Part shown: positions 21,628 to 29,170 of the stretch, piece by piece
Layout: every line of letters begins with the position of its first letter
Numbering within the stretch: the stretch's first letter is position 1
DNA from: Candidatus Saccharimonadota bacterium
Lineage (GTDB): Bacteria; Patescibacteriota; Saccharimonadia; Saccharimonadales; JAICHO01
Direction of reading: 5' to 3'
DNA length: 34,162 bases
Assembly: GCA_025924835.1 (NCBI GenBank)
Contig: JAICHO010000006.1
Location: forward strand, 1 to 34,162
Position numbers and translations under genes: made by a program
Notes under the pieces: model-generated
What the model saw: the letters and a program-made list of their open reading frames with translations, nothing else
Told to the model about the DNA's origin: nothing
Database searches by the model: none

Positions 21628-22665
21628 ATGAAAGCGGCAAATTTTCAAGGAAAAGGAAAAGTAGTGTTAGGGGATTTTCCAAATCCCAAAATACAAGAGC
21701 AGACGGACGCAATTATACGAGTAGTACGGACATGTGTATGCGGCTCTGACCTATGGTATTACAGGGGTATTTTGGATCACGAAACAGGACGCATAGGCCA
21801 CGAACTCATAGGTGTTATTGAAGAAGTAGGTGGAGACGTAAAAGAGCTCAAGCCGGGAGATTTTGTTATTGCGCCCTTTAAATTTAGTGACGGTACATGT
21901 GCGAACTGTTTAGCAGGGTTTCAGTCTAATTGTATCCATGGTGCGTCATTTAGTGCGGGCACTGACGGGGGCCAAGGCCAGTTTGTGAGGTCACCTTATG
22001 CTGACGCGACATTAGTTAAAGTTCCTGGTTCGGACTTTTCAGAAGAAATGCTCGCTTCTTTCACTGCCCTATCCGATGTGATGTGTACCGGCTATCACGC
22101 CGCAATCAGCGCTGAAATTAAAGAAGGCGATACGATAGCAGTCGTAGGAGACGGTGCTGTTGGTTTGTGTGCGATTATAAGTGCGAAAAAGTTAGGCGCG
22201 AAGCGAATTATTGCTTTAAGCCGTAACCCTGCCAGGCAAGAGGTCGCTAAAGAGTTTGGAGCCACAGATATTGTTTCGGAGCGTGGCCAGGCAGCAATTG
22301 ATGCGACGATGAAACTAACTGATGGAGTTGGTGTAAATGCAGCGCTTGAGTGCGTAGGATCCGACGAAGCTATGGAGACGGCAGTTGGCATAACCCGTGC
22401 AGGCGGCATAGTTGGCGCAGTAGGTGTGCCTAACTACGACAACTTTAAATATCAAAGTGCTTTTTGGAAAAATGTTGGTATTCGTGGCGGTATCGCGCCA
22501 GCCCGGCAGTATATTCCTGAGCTATTAGAAGACGTGTTAAAAGGCCGCATAAATCCAGGTCGTGTATTTGACCTGACAACGGATCTTGAGCATATTTCGG
22601 AAGCTTATGCCGCCATGGATGAACGCAGAGCAATTAAGTCCCTGATAAAAGTTAGTGAATTGTAG
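21628..22665 (+). CDS. Zinc-dependent alcohol dehydrogenase family protein
   Basis: A 345-residue medium-chain dehydrogenase. Catalytic zinc ligands are C38 (in CVCGSD), H58 and E59 (IGHE); the NAD(P) fold has VVGDGAVGL (172-180). The structural-zinc loop reads SDGTCANCLAGFQSNC, with three cysteines (C91, C94, C102) and Ser/Asp at the first position, a known variant of one subgroup. ATG 21628 follows a strong GGAGGGG site. The upstream 160 bases hold no gene, only weak hairpins. It oxidises or reduces an alcohol/aldehyde in the cytoplasm; the substrate is unknown. Confidence 0.9.
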   Translation: MKAANFQGKGKVVLGDFPNPKIQEQTDAIIRVVRTCVCGSDLWYYRGILDHETGRIGHELIGVIEEVGGDVKELKPGDFVIAPFKFSDGTCANCLAGFQSNCIHGASFSAGTDGGQGQFVRSPYADATLVKVPGSDFSEEMLASFTALSDVMCTGYHAAISAEIKEGDTIAVVGDGAVGLCAIISAKKLGAKRIIALSRNPARQEVAKEFGATDIVSERGQAAIDATMKLTDGVGVNAALECVGSDEAMETAVGITRAGGIVGAVGVPNYDNFKYQSAFWKNVGIRGGIAPARQYIPELLEDVLKGRINPGRVFDLTTDLEHISEAYAAMDERRAIKSLIKVSEL

Positions 22666-22718
22666 GAAGATGAAAGTTACCAAAAATTCGGGCCAAGCTT
22701 TTAAAGAAACTACTTAAA

Positions 22719-23051
22719 TTACGGTGTGGATGATTTCTTTTTGAAGCGGTCTTTGTCGCGAGTTTTAACCTTGTTAAGGACCTTGACCATGGCAGCATCC
22801 AGATCAATTCCCTCCCTATTGGCAAGGCATATAAGGGCATATATGACATCAGCGATTTCCTGGTCCAGCTCCTGGCTAGCTTCGGTGAGCTTTTTTGGTT
22901 TGTCACCGTAAAGGTGATTTAACAGCCGGGCCACTTCCCCCACTTCTTCCGTAATCCGAGCTAAAATGCTCAACGGTTCCCAATACGGCTTTTCGTGCTG
23001 CTGTAGCCACTCGTCAATCTCCTTCTGCCAATACCCCAAATACCTCTTCAT
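22719..23051 (-). CDS. MazG-like nucleotide pyrophosphohydrolase
   Basis: A 110-residue all-alpha protein of the MazG-like NTP pyrophosphohydrolase superfamily, which hydrolyses (d)NTPs to NMP and pyrophosphate. Metal-binding acids are in ITEEVGEVARLL (E35, E36, E39) and ELDQEIADVIYAL (E65, D68), the ExxE...ExxD pattern. The C-terminal tail is basic (RDKDRFKKK). ATG 23051 lies 22 nt beyond the long hairpin at 23073-23192 that follows the slipin gene, so the two may be cotranscribed with the hairpin between them. Confidence 0.85.
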   Translation of the reverse strand: MKRYLGYWQKEIDEWLQQHEKPYWEPLSILARITEEVGEVARLLNHLYGDKPKKLTEASQELDQEIADVIYALICLANREGIDLDAAMVKVLNKVKTRDKDRFKKKSSTP

Positions 23052-23072
23052 AATTCATCATCCATTTTATCG

Positions 23073-23192
23073 GGACTGATTCACTTGAGTGCAATTTTGG
23101 TGGAAGGCCGAGCATCGGAGCGGAGCGTACTTTGGGTACGTGAGCACCGAAGCAGAGGTGTTGCGCCAGAAGTGTGCCAAGTGCATCGGTCC
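23073..23192. repeat. Long imperfect hairpin after slipin stop (family with 25756-25879)
   Basis: The ends GGACTGATTCACTTG (23073-23087) and CAAGTGCATCGGTCC (23178-23192) pair at 13 of 15 positions, and imperfect pairing continues inwards to a tip GCGTACTTTGGGTACG. It begins 1 nt after the slipin stop codon and fills the gap to the MazG-like gene. The 25756-25879 hairpin has the same length class, the same position and shares GAGTGCA, GCGTACT..GGTACG, GAGCACCG and CGGAGCGGAGC blocks. Confidence 0.65.
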
Positions 23193-23193
23193 T

Positions 23194-23958
23194 TTACGCG
23201 CGTTCTTTGGCCATGAAGTCCTTAACGCTATTAACGGTGTCCATAAACTGGCTCGGGAAGATAATGGTGCTGTTTTTTTCTACCGCGATCTCACTTAAAA
23301 TCTGCAGATTACGCAACTGTAAAGCGATTGGGTGAGCGGAAATGATGTCAGCGGCGTCGCCCAGAGCGGTGGCGCTTAGTTTTTCGCCTTCGGCGGCGAT
23401 AATTTTGGCGCGTTTTTCACGTTCTGCCTCGGCCTCTTTGGCCATAGCACGCTGCATACTGTCAGGCAGTTGGATGTCCTTGAGCTCTACATTACTGACA
23501 TAAATGCCCCACTTTTCGGTGGCGCTGTCCAGTATAGCCTTGACGGCTTCGTTAAGTTTGGAGGTTTCACTGAGTACGTGGTCCAGAGTGGTTTGGCCAA
23601 CCACATTACGAACGGTGGTCTGTGCAATCTGATATGTTGCCGACACAACGTTTTCAATTTCTACGATTGCCTTGATGGGGTCCACTACCTGGTAATAAGC
23701 CACGGCTGCGACATCTATGGAAACATTGTCTTTGGTAATGATTTTTTGCGTTTCAATTGGCAGTGTCACGGTCCGTAAAGCTACTTTACGCATCTGATCA
23801 ACAATAGGGATGATTACCCTGAAACCAGGTTCCTTAACGCCGCCCTGTACTTTCCCCAGCCTAAAGACTACGCCGCGTTCGTATTGATTTATGATCCTCG
23901 CCCCGTTGGCGATGATAATGATAATTATTATAATTAGCAGAACTCCGAAAAACCCCAT
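23194..23958 (-). CDS. Slipin (SPFH/band 7) membrane protein
   Basis: A 254-residue SPFH-domain protein anchored by one N-terminal helix (about 4-17, almost all Ile and Leu). Family blocks are [71 protein letters not shown] and the charged [22 protein letters not shown] helix. Slipins oligomerise in the membrane and organise proteases or other partners; a NfeD-type partner protease, often adjacent, is absent here. AAAGGAG precedes ATG 23958. The coiled-coil gene lies 71 nt upstream in the same direction. Confidence 0.92.
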   Translation of the reverse strand: MGFFGVLLIIIIIIIIANGARIINQYERGVVFRLGKVQGGVKEPGFRVIIPIVDQMRKVALRTVTLPIETQKIITKDNVSIDVAAVAYYQVVDPIKAIVEIENVVSATYQIAQTTVRNVVGQTTLDHVLSETSKLNEAVKAILDSATEKWGIYVSNVELKDIQLPDSMQRAMAKEAEAEREKRAKIIAAEGEKLSATALGDAADIISAHPIALQLRNLQILSEIAVEKNSTIIFPSQFMDTVNSVKDFMAKERA

Positions 23959-24029
23959 AGCAGCTCCTTTGTTATGGTTACATTCTAGCTGTAAGGATTA
24001 CTGTGCGCAAGCTGACGAGCTAAAAGTAA

Positions 24030-24404
24030 TTATGTGCGGTTTTCCAGACTGCTTGCCAGTTGATCCAGACCCATTAGTTCCTGTTCCAAATTTTTGACCT
24101 GACTGTTGGCCTGGTCCTGAACGCTTGTCATGCCGTGTTGCAAATTCAGGACATTCGCGCGCATATCGCTGACGTCCTTGAGCTTTGTGGCCCGGTCCTT
24201 ATCCGGTTCTGTTTGATTGTTCTGACTCCTGGCAATGTCGGCTTCTTTGGCCTGTATCTGCGCCTGGAGTTGTTGTACTTCTTTGTTCAGCTCGGTTTTT
24301 TTAATTTCCGCTTGGCTACGGATATTGTTAATCTCCGTCCTTTTGAAATCTATAGCACGGCGTATATTGGAAGCCGCTACTTTAAAATAATCGCTTGCCG
24401 ACAC
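24030..24404 (-). CDS. Coiled-coil protein (124 aa) upstream of slipin
   Basis: A highly charged, almost wholly helical protein with heptad-like stretches (about 20-65 and 85-122), rich in Gln, Lys and Glu; no family recognised and no membrane segment. The GTG start at 24404 has a TAGGAG site 6-7 nt upstream. A TATAAT box on the minus strand at 24445-24450 would give a leader of about 35 nt. It sits directly upstream of slipin and may act with it (inference). Confidence 0.65.
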   Translation of the reverse strand: MSASDYFKVAASNIRRAIDFKRTEINNIRSQAEIKKTELNKEVQQLQAQIQAKEADIARSQNNQTEPDKDRATKLKDVSDMRANVLNLQHGMTSVQDQANSQVKNLEQELMGLDQLASSLENRT

Positions 24405-24501
24405 GTTTAACTCCTATCAAGCCAACTATAAGCCCTGGTCATGAATTATAAAGTTAGATTACTTACGCGCGAAGAACCACTATGGTCGCATACGTACCGG
24501 C

Positions 24502-24530
24502 TTGACAACGCTTATAGCTAAAACTACACT
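24502..24530 (+). promoter_or_regulatory. Sigma70-type promoter for secreted Cys-repeat protein
   Basis: A perfect -35 TTGACA (24502-24507), 17-bp spacer and -10 TACACT (24525-24530). It points to the gene at 24569 with a leader of about 30 nt that carries a GGAAGGA ribosome site. It is the best -35 box in the window. Confidence 0.65.
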
Positions 24531-24568
24531 GAGGTTTAAAGCATAAGTAACATGGAAGGATTTACCGG

Positions 24569-25063
24569 ATGATTGGGTTAAAAAATAATCAAGCAGGGTT
24601 CAGCAATGCCGTGGCGGTGCTATTCATATTAGCAATTGGCGTGGTGGGCGTATTAGCGCTTCATATGAGTAGCGCTCAGAGATTACGATACACTTTGCCA
24701 ACTATTTCCCGGCCGGCTTTTAGCTCCTCCTCTATTTGCAGTTCAAGTGGAGTAACGATGGTTGCAGGGGCAGGTCAAAGCTGCTCTATTACTCAGGACG
24801 CAAGTGGGGTACATTGTAAAATTAATGGTGCCGATGTAACCTGTCCGCCAGCGACCATCCCAAGTACCACCACCTCTGGCACGTCCGGAACTGCTACTAA
24901 TAACACCACTAAAACCACAACTAATGGCAGTACTGGATCAACCGGAACATCCGTATGTACGGCCGACGGTCACAAAATTACAGGCGCAAACTGTTCTATA
25001 AGCTCTGATTCGTCCGGCGTGCACTGTAAGCTTAGCGGCAAAGATGTCCCTTGCGACAATTAA
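24569..25063 (+). CDS. Secreted or surface protein with duplicated four-cysteine motif
   Basis: A 164-residue protein with a pilin-like N-terminus: a short positive leader (GLKNNQAGF) then a hydrophobic helix (13-32), after which the protein is exported. The outer part holds two copies of a four-cysteine unit, C57-C72-C83-C92 and C130-C142-C153-C162, each with a CSI..D.SGVHCK..G.DV.C core and identical 11- and 9-residue spacing of the last three cysteines. A Ser/Thr/Gly-rich linker (94-128) joins them. The cysteines probably form disulfides. Whether it is processed like a prepilin cannot be told. Not a family I recognise. Confidence 0.7.
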   Translation: MIGLKNNQAGFSNAVAVLFILAIGVVGVLALHMSSAQRLRYTLPTISRPAFSSSSICSSSGVTMVAGAGQSCSITQDASGVHCKINGADVTCPPATIPSTTTSGTSGTATNNTTKTTTNGSTGSTGTSVCTADGHKITGANCSISSDSSGVHCKLSGKDVPCDN

Positions 25064-25082
25064 AACCGTAGATTTTAGCAAC

Positions 25083-25114
25083 AAATTAAAAAGATCCCAT
25101 ATGGGATCTTTTTA
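25083..25114. terminator. Perfect 32-nt palindromic terminator
   Basis: Arms ATTAAAAAGATCCCAT and ATGGGATCTTTTTAAT without a loop, giving a strong hairpin with A/T runs on both sides. It ends the Cys-repeat gene (+). In the minus direction its stem starts at the final A of a CCA that closes a tRNA-like 3' end (25114-25116). Confidence 0.8.
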
Positions 25115-25145
25115 ATGGTGGGTGAAGGCCGGGGACAGGCGAACC
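25114..25145 (-). repeat. Degenerate tRNA-like 3' end (ghost) downstream of tRNA-Val
   Basis: Read on the minus strand this ends ACCCACCA and has a GGTTCG and a run of Cs further in, as in a tRNA T-arm and acceptor end, but the stems no longer pair. It shares TGGTGGG with the end of tRNA-Val and lies 73 nt from it. The arrangement (CCA plus terminator) equals that at the tRNA-Phe and tRNA-Gly ghosts. Alone, this one would not be convincing. Confidence 0.4.
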
Positions 25146-25150
25146 AAGCT

Positions 25151-25187
25151 AAGTAAAAAGCCTATCACAAGGATAGGCTTTTTACTT
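25151..25187. terminator. Terminator of tRNA-Val
   Basis: Perfect 16-bp arms AAGTAAAAAGCCTATC (25151-25166) and GATAGGCTTTTTACTT (25172-25187), with a 5-nt loop that reads CTTGT on the minus strand, the same as in the tRNA-Gly terminator. The 5' arm starts at the last A of the tRNA CCA. Confidence 0.8.
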
Positions 25188-25263
25188 GGTGGGCGCTGAG
25201 GGACTCGAACCCCCGACCCTCTCGGTGTAAACGAGATGCTCTAGCCAACTGAGCTAAGCGCCC
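25187..25263 (-). tRNA. tRNA-Val (TAC)
   Basis: Acceptor GGGCGCT pairs with AGCGCCC, anticodon arm TCTCG-TTTACAC-CGAGA with anticodon TAC, T-arm with GTTCGAGTC, encoded CCA; 77 nt. It lies 59 nt downstream of tRNA-Leu(CAG) in the same direction without a terminator between, so both probably come from one transcript. Confidence 0.95.
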
Positions 25264-25322
25264 TGACAAACACTAGCCGATAATACCACATCTTATCTGT
25301 TGATTCCACGATTGAGTACACT

Positions 25323-25409
<87 letters not shown>

Positions 25410-25429
25410 ACGAGTAGATGAACTTCTGC

Positions 25430-25462
25430 TATCTTACGGATTTTAAGCTTAAAACTCAAGTT
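25430..25462 (-). promoter_or_regulatory. tRNA-Leu promoter, copy 1 of identical 33-bp element
   Basis: Minus-strand -35 TTGAGT (25459-25454), 17-bp spacer, -10 TAAGAT (25436-25431). All 33 bases equal 29138-29170. A perfect 14-bp palindrome TTTTAAGCTTAAAA covers the end of the -35 box and most of the spacer. The stop codon TGA of the upstream membrane-protein gene is part of the -35 box. Confidence 0.75.
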
Positions 25463-25746
25463 CTGCCGCGACGGCGGCGCCCGCTTTTACTTGGGATTCG
25501 GCGTCGATCCGCAAAAGCAGTCAGCCCCCGAAAGGCTACAATAGCCCAAACGACATTAAGTAGTCCACTTATGTAGGCACGTAAATGTATTTGATAGATA
25601 ACCAGCAGTAGCGCGCCTAGGGTATTATCAAGCTCATACCAAAACGATTTGTTTTTCCATTGCCCAATACTGGTCCGATAAAACCCCAATAAGATTAGAG
25701 CCGCCCCCACAGTCCCTAAAACAGAATACATATAATCCTGCATCAT
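25456..25746 (-). CDS. CBU_0592-like small membrane protein
   Basis: A 96-residue protein with three hydrophobic helices (about 7-23, 40-52, 58-75), matching the CBU_0592-like domain by YELDNTLGALLLVIYQIHLRAYISGLLNVVWAIVAFRGL. Role unknown. The C-terminus is very basic (RRRIPSKSGRRRRGR). GGAG lies before ATG 25746, which is 10 nt from the long hairpin at 25756-25879. Its TGA stop lies in the -35 box of the tRNA-Leu(CAG) promoter. Confidence 0.75.
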   Translation of the reverse strand: MMQDYMYSVLGTVGAALILLGFYRTSIGQWKNKSFWYELDNTLGALLLVIYQIHLRAYISGLLNVVWAIVAFRGLTAFADRRRIPSKSGRRRRGRT

Positions 25747-25755
25747 TGTGCTCCA

Positions 25756-25879
25756 CGAGGGCTACATATATGAGTGCAGTTTGGTCCAAAAGCGAGCACC
25801 GTAAAAAAGGCGTACTCTAAGGTACGTCTGTTGCGGAGCGGAGCTTTTGGATCAAAATGTGCCATATATATAGCCCTCG
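25756..25879. repeat. Long imperfect hairpin after FAD-oxidase stop (family with 23073-23192)
   Basis: The ends CGAGGGCTACATATATG and CATATATATAGCCCTCG pair at 16 of 17 positions; pairing goes on through CCAAAAGC / GCTTTTGG to a tip GCGTACTCTAAGGTACG. It begins 1 nt after the oxidase stop and ends 10 nt before the next start, so it fills the intercistronic gap. Shared blocks and equal placement link it to 23073-23192. Confidence 0.7.
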
Positions 25880-25880
25880 T

Positions 25881-27518
25881 CTAATTGTGGGGCATATGGT
25901 CATATAGATGCGCAAGGTTATATTCCTGACGCATCAGTGGTTTAATATCGTCTAGAGTAACACCGATTTTGACACCGGGATTAAGCGTACCGTATGGGTC
26001 AAATATTTGCTTGACCTGTTTAAAAAGCGAATAAACCTCTGGCCCGTATAACTGCTCCAAAAAGGGCGCTCGCAAACGGCCGTCACCATGCTCTCCAGTT
26101 GTACTGCCCCCCAGTCGCATAACCAAGGCATAATATTCTTCTAACAATTTAAACATTTTTTGTCTATCACCCACCTGACCCAAGTCAAGTAAAGGCTGGA
26201 CGTGTAGATTAGCGTTTCCGGCGTGCCCCCAGACCGAGACGGGTAAATGATATAGGTTAAATAAGCTATAAACACCCTCCAAAAATTCCTCAAACCGCTC
26301 TAAGGGCACGACACCGTCTTCAATAATCGGCAGTGGCTTAGCCCCTGATTCTTGATGTGCCAAAATCGCGGCCGCGGCTTCACGGACTTTCCATAATTGT
26401 TCTTTTTGATCGGTATCTGACTCTATTTTGTAGGTAGCGTTGGCATGTTCTAGCACTTTAAGCGTACGTTTGGCCATGCGTTTTTGAACCCTGTCGTTGG
26501 CATTATCAAATTCAATAAACAGCGCCAACTTCTGGAAGGGCGGTTCAATAATACCTTTCAGAAGTGTTGGGTTATGAACCTGTACAAAATCCAGCAAATG
26601 TCCGTCCACCATTTCTATAGCAGCCGGCGGATGGGGTAAAGCCTTCAGTTCAGTTATGACCGCCTGTGCGGATTTTATATCATCTATAAATGCGGCGATA
26701 AGCGTCGTAACAGGATTGTGAGTGACAGTTTCCAGCGTTACTTCGGTCACCAAACCCAGCGTACCCTGCGACCCTACAAGCAATGGCGTCAGATCAAATG
26801 AACCATCTTTGCGCTTAACATCGGCAAGCGCGTAACCGGCAGCATTTTTGGTAACGGGCAGGACCGATTGCTGCACAATATCGTGATTTTCATCAATCAA
26901 GGCGTCCAACTGGCGGTATACTTCCCCTTCCATGCTATTTAAGCCAAGTTTTTTGTTTAATTCACGACGATTAAGTCGACTCGTTTCAATAACTTCGCCA
27001 TTGGCCAATACAACACGCAACCGTTTCACATATTCCCTGGTTGAACCGTATTTGGTGCTTCGTTCGCCGCCGGCATTGTTCGCGACGGCACCACCGATTG
27101 TTGAATATTCCAAAGAGGCAGGGTAAGGCGGCAAAAATCTACTGTGCGTATTAAGGGTTTGTTGCAACTTACCATAATTAATACCCGGTTCCACAGTGAC
27201 ATCACCCGATTTGCCGTCAAATTCCAAAATCCGATGCATATGGGCTGGAAATACCACCAGTATGCCACCGCCCAATGCCGCTCCGCTCTGATCAGTTCCT
27301 GAACCGCGAGCAGTTATTGCAATCACCCTGCCGCGCTCTGCGAGTTGCCACGTAAAGCGGGCAGTTTTACGGACATCGTTTTCGCTGCGCGGGTAGACTA
27401 TGATGGCTGGTGTGAGTGTAAAAATGCTAGCATCAGTCGCAAAATATCGCCGCGCGTCAGCACCCGTCATAACCTCCCCGACAACGTGTTCCTGTAAATA
27501 ATGGGCGACTTTACTCAT
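25881..27518 (-). CDS. FAD-linked oxidoreductase, GlcD/D-lactate dehydrogenase type
   Basis: A 545-residue flavoprotein of the FAD-binding 4 / FAD-oxidase C family. The FAD-binding half shows ITARGSGTDQSGAALGGG (68-85) and STIGGAVANNAGGERSTKYG (139-158); the C-terminal half has VWGHAGNANLHVQP and TGEHGDGR, then a closing FDPYGTLNPGVKIG. Such enzymes oxidise D-lactate or glycolate-like 2-hydroxy acids, probably at the membrane surface. No iron-sulfur domain is fused and no partner GlcE/F is adjacent. ATG 27518 lacks a strong ribosome site (TAGGTG). Confidence 0.88.
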   Translation of the reverse strand: MSKVAHYLQEHVVGEVMTGADARRYFATDASIFTLTPAIIVYPRSENDVRKTARFTWQLAERGRVIAITARGSGTDQSGAALGGGILVVFPAHMHRILEFDGKSGDVTVEPGINYGKLQQTLNTHSRFLPPYPASLEYSTIGGAVANNAGGERSTKYGSTREYVKRLRVVLANGEVIETSRLNRRELNKKLGLNSMEGEVYRQLDALIDENHDIVQQSVLPVTKNAAGYALADVKRKDGSFDLTPLLVGSQGTLGLVTEVTLETVTHNPVTTLIAAFIDDIKSAQAVITELKALPHPPAAIEMVDGHLLDFVQVHNPTLLKGIIEPPFQKLALFIEFDNANDRVQKRMAKRTLKVLEHANATYKIESDTDQKEQLWKVREAAAAILAHQESGAKPLPIIEDGVVPLERFEEFLEGVYSLFNLYHLPVSVWGHAGNANLHVQPLLDLGQVGDRQKMFKLLEEYYALVMRLGGSTTGEHGDGRLRAPFLEQLYGPEVYSLFKQVKQIFDPYGTLNPGVKIGVTLDDIKPLMRQEYNLAHLYDHMPHN

Positions 27519-27636
27519 AAACTGGAAAACACCTACAAATCTTAAGCGTTAGCATTACTGTTAGGTATCATATCAAAAAAAACACTGATATAGGAGGGCT
27601 TTGTGGCGGTAAACCTCTGCTCGTAGTTCCCCGGGC

Positions 27637-27660
27637 ACCCCCATGTTGGCATGGTGCACT
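27637..27660. other. Short hairpin in divergent intergenic region
   Basis: GCAC-CC-CCATG / CATGG-TGC around TTGG forms a compact hairpin in the 250-bp region between the divergent oxidase (27518) and membrane-protein (27769) genes. Downstream on the plus strand lies a likely promoter, TTGTTT (27695-27700), 17 bp, TATTAT (27718-27723). Nothing else is recognisable in this interval. Confidence 0.4.
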
Positions 27661-27768
27661 GAAAGGGCAGAAATGTAAAGTTTGTGTTAGGCTGTTGTTT
27701 TCCATACTTCTTACGTATATTATTTTCTATAGAACAATAAAAACGTATTGCGATTGTTATTTTTTATA

Positions 27769-28944
27769 ATGCAAAACAAAACCCCGTCTAATGTGACTTT
27801 AAATAAAAATTGGTTCTGGCGAATACCTACTATTGCTGTAATCCTATCACTACTCCTAATTATTGGCCTGCGAGGCATACCTTTTGTTGTATCTAGCGTA
27901 TGCAATAACGTTCATGGTTGGGACGGTCTCGGCTGCTTCTTTATTGGTTTATACATCGGTCGGGTCATCGTGGGGATGCCCCTTATCATATTAAGCATAG
28001 CCCTGTTAAAGCGATTTGTTACGGATAGCCGTCGTTTGGCCATATTGATCACCCTTCCTTTAACTGCTTTTGTTGTGGCCTCAGTACTAACAAATGGCCT
28101 CGACTATGTAACTCCGGATTTTCCGGTTAACATCTCAGGGTATGTGCTACTTCTAATGATTGGCACAATTTTTATAAGTCTGTTAATGCTTCTAGCTATC
28201 CTGCTGTTTAGATATACAGACAGGGTCAATAAAGCTGTCAGTCTAATAATCTGCTTAGTGTTAATTCCGATTATCTATAGCACTACACAGTTTGCGTCAA
28301 CTAGTTTGCGATCCTCGCTATATGTACACGGTCAAAAAAATGAACTTAAAGATTTATCATTTCAAGTGTATCAACCATCATATGTCCCAAACGGCTACTC
28401 TCTAACAACCGGTATTGGCGGACCAGGTTTACAGCCAGGAGTTTCACTTTTAAGAAGCGCTGGTGAGCGGGAACTTTTTGTGCCAACCTACTATGATTTT
28501 TGGTATTATCCTGCATTCACATTCGGGGGAGACGTCAATCAACCCAAAGAATATACTTTATACGAATACGAGGCCAGCTCTGACTATAGCCCTCCTCAAG
28601 ATTGCGGAGGTACTGTCAGTATTATATCGGCAGGCGGTAGCACTTTCCCGGAGCTGGATGCATATGGTGATAAAACTCGACCTTGCGACTTAATTGGGAG
28701 CTCAAATGCTGGCTGCGATGTCTACTATGAAGAACATTCACTCGGTTTTGATGTTACGGGGTTGTTTGGTTATTGCAAAGTAGGCTCGACAGTAATTGCA
28801 CTTGCTGGCAGGAAGCCTTTTACAAATCACCAAGATACAGCCGCTCAGAAAGCAGAAATTATAAAAATATTTGATTCGCTTAAACAGCTTACTCCTCAGC
28901 AATTGGAAAACTATGCTTTGGAGAAAAGCAAGAATCGCACATAA
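27769..28944 (+). CDS. Membrane protein with four to five TMs and extracytoplasmic domain (391 aa)
   Basis: The N-terminal half has about five hydrophobic helices (roughly residues 18-40, 55-75, 88-108, 120-145, 155-172) and the second half (about 175-391) is soluble and probably outside the cell, with Cys-containing blocks (DCGGTVSII, PCDLIG, AGCDVYYEE, GYCKVG) that may form disulfides. No family recognised. I use ATG 27769 rather than the TTG at 27748. The upstream promoter TTGTTT-N17-TATTAT gives a leader of about 40 nt. Confidence 0.65.
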   Translation: MQNKTPSNVTLNKNWFWRIPTIAVILSLLLIIGLRGIPFVVSSVCNNVHGWDGLGCFFIGLYIGRVIVGMPLIILSIALLKRFVTDSRRLAILITLPLTAFVVASVLTNGLDYVTPDFPVNISGYVLLLMIGTIFISLLMLLAILLFRYTDRVNKAVSLIICLVLIPIIYSTTQFASTSLRSSLYVHGQKNELKDLSFQVYQPSYVPNGYSLTTGIGGPGLQPGVSLLRSAGERELFVPTYYDFWYYPAFTFGGDVNQPKEYTLYEYEASSDYSPPQDCGGTVSIISAGGSTFPELDAYGDKTRPCDLIGSSNAGCDVYYEEHSLGFDVTGLFGYCKVGSTVIALAGRKPFTNHQDTAAQKAEIIKIFDSLKQLTPQQLENYALEKSKNRT

Positions 28945-29038
28945 ATACTTGTTGGGATCGTTAATACAAACGTGTTCCTACCCTATAAGCGAAGCGTCAA
29001 TAGACCTGGATTTTTCCATATTTATCAAAATCTCACTT

Positions 29039-29124
29039 TGGTGCGCGAGAGAGGACTTGAACCTCCACAGGATTGCTCCCACCACCACCTCAAGGTGGCG
29101 CGTCTACCATTCCGCCACTCGCGC
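29039..29124 (-). tRNA. tRNA-Leu (GAG)
   Basis: An 86-nt class II tRNA: acceptor GCGCGAG with CTCGCGC, anticodon arm CCACC-TTGAGGT-GGTGG with anticodon GAG, long variable arm, T-arm GGTTCAAGTCC, encoded CCA. No strong terminator follows; only a weak GATTTT / AAAAATC pairing at about 29011-29034. It is transcribed from the second copy of the 33-bp promoter. Confidence 0.95.
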
Positions 29125-29137
29125 ATTATAACTTTGG

Positions 29138-29170
29138 TATCTTACGGATTTTAAGCTTAAAACTCAAGTT
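29138..29170 (-). promoter_or_regulatory. tRNA-Leu promoter, copy 2 of identical 33-bp element
   Basis: Minus-strand -35 TTGAGT (29167-29162), 17-bp spacer, -10 TAAGAT (29144-29139), 14 nt before tRNA-Leu(GAG). Identical over 33 bases to 25430-25462, with different sequence directly on both sides. As in copy 1 the stop codon (TGA, 29166-29164) of the upstream gene lies in the -35 box. Confidence 0.75.

Noticed and set aside
23089-23298. Plus-strand frame of 69 codons
   Set aside because: Half lies in the long hairpin and half is antisense to slipin; no start signal.
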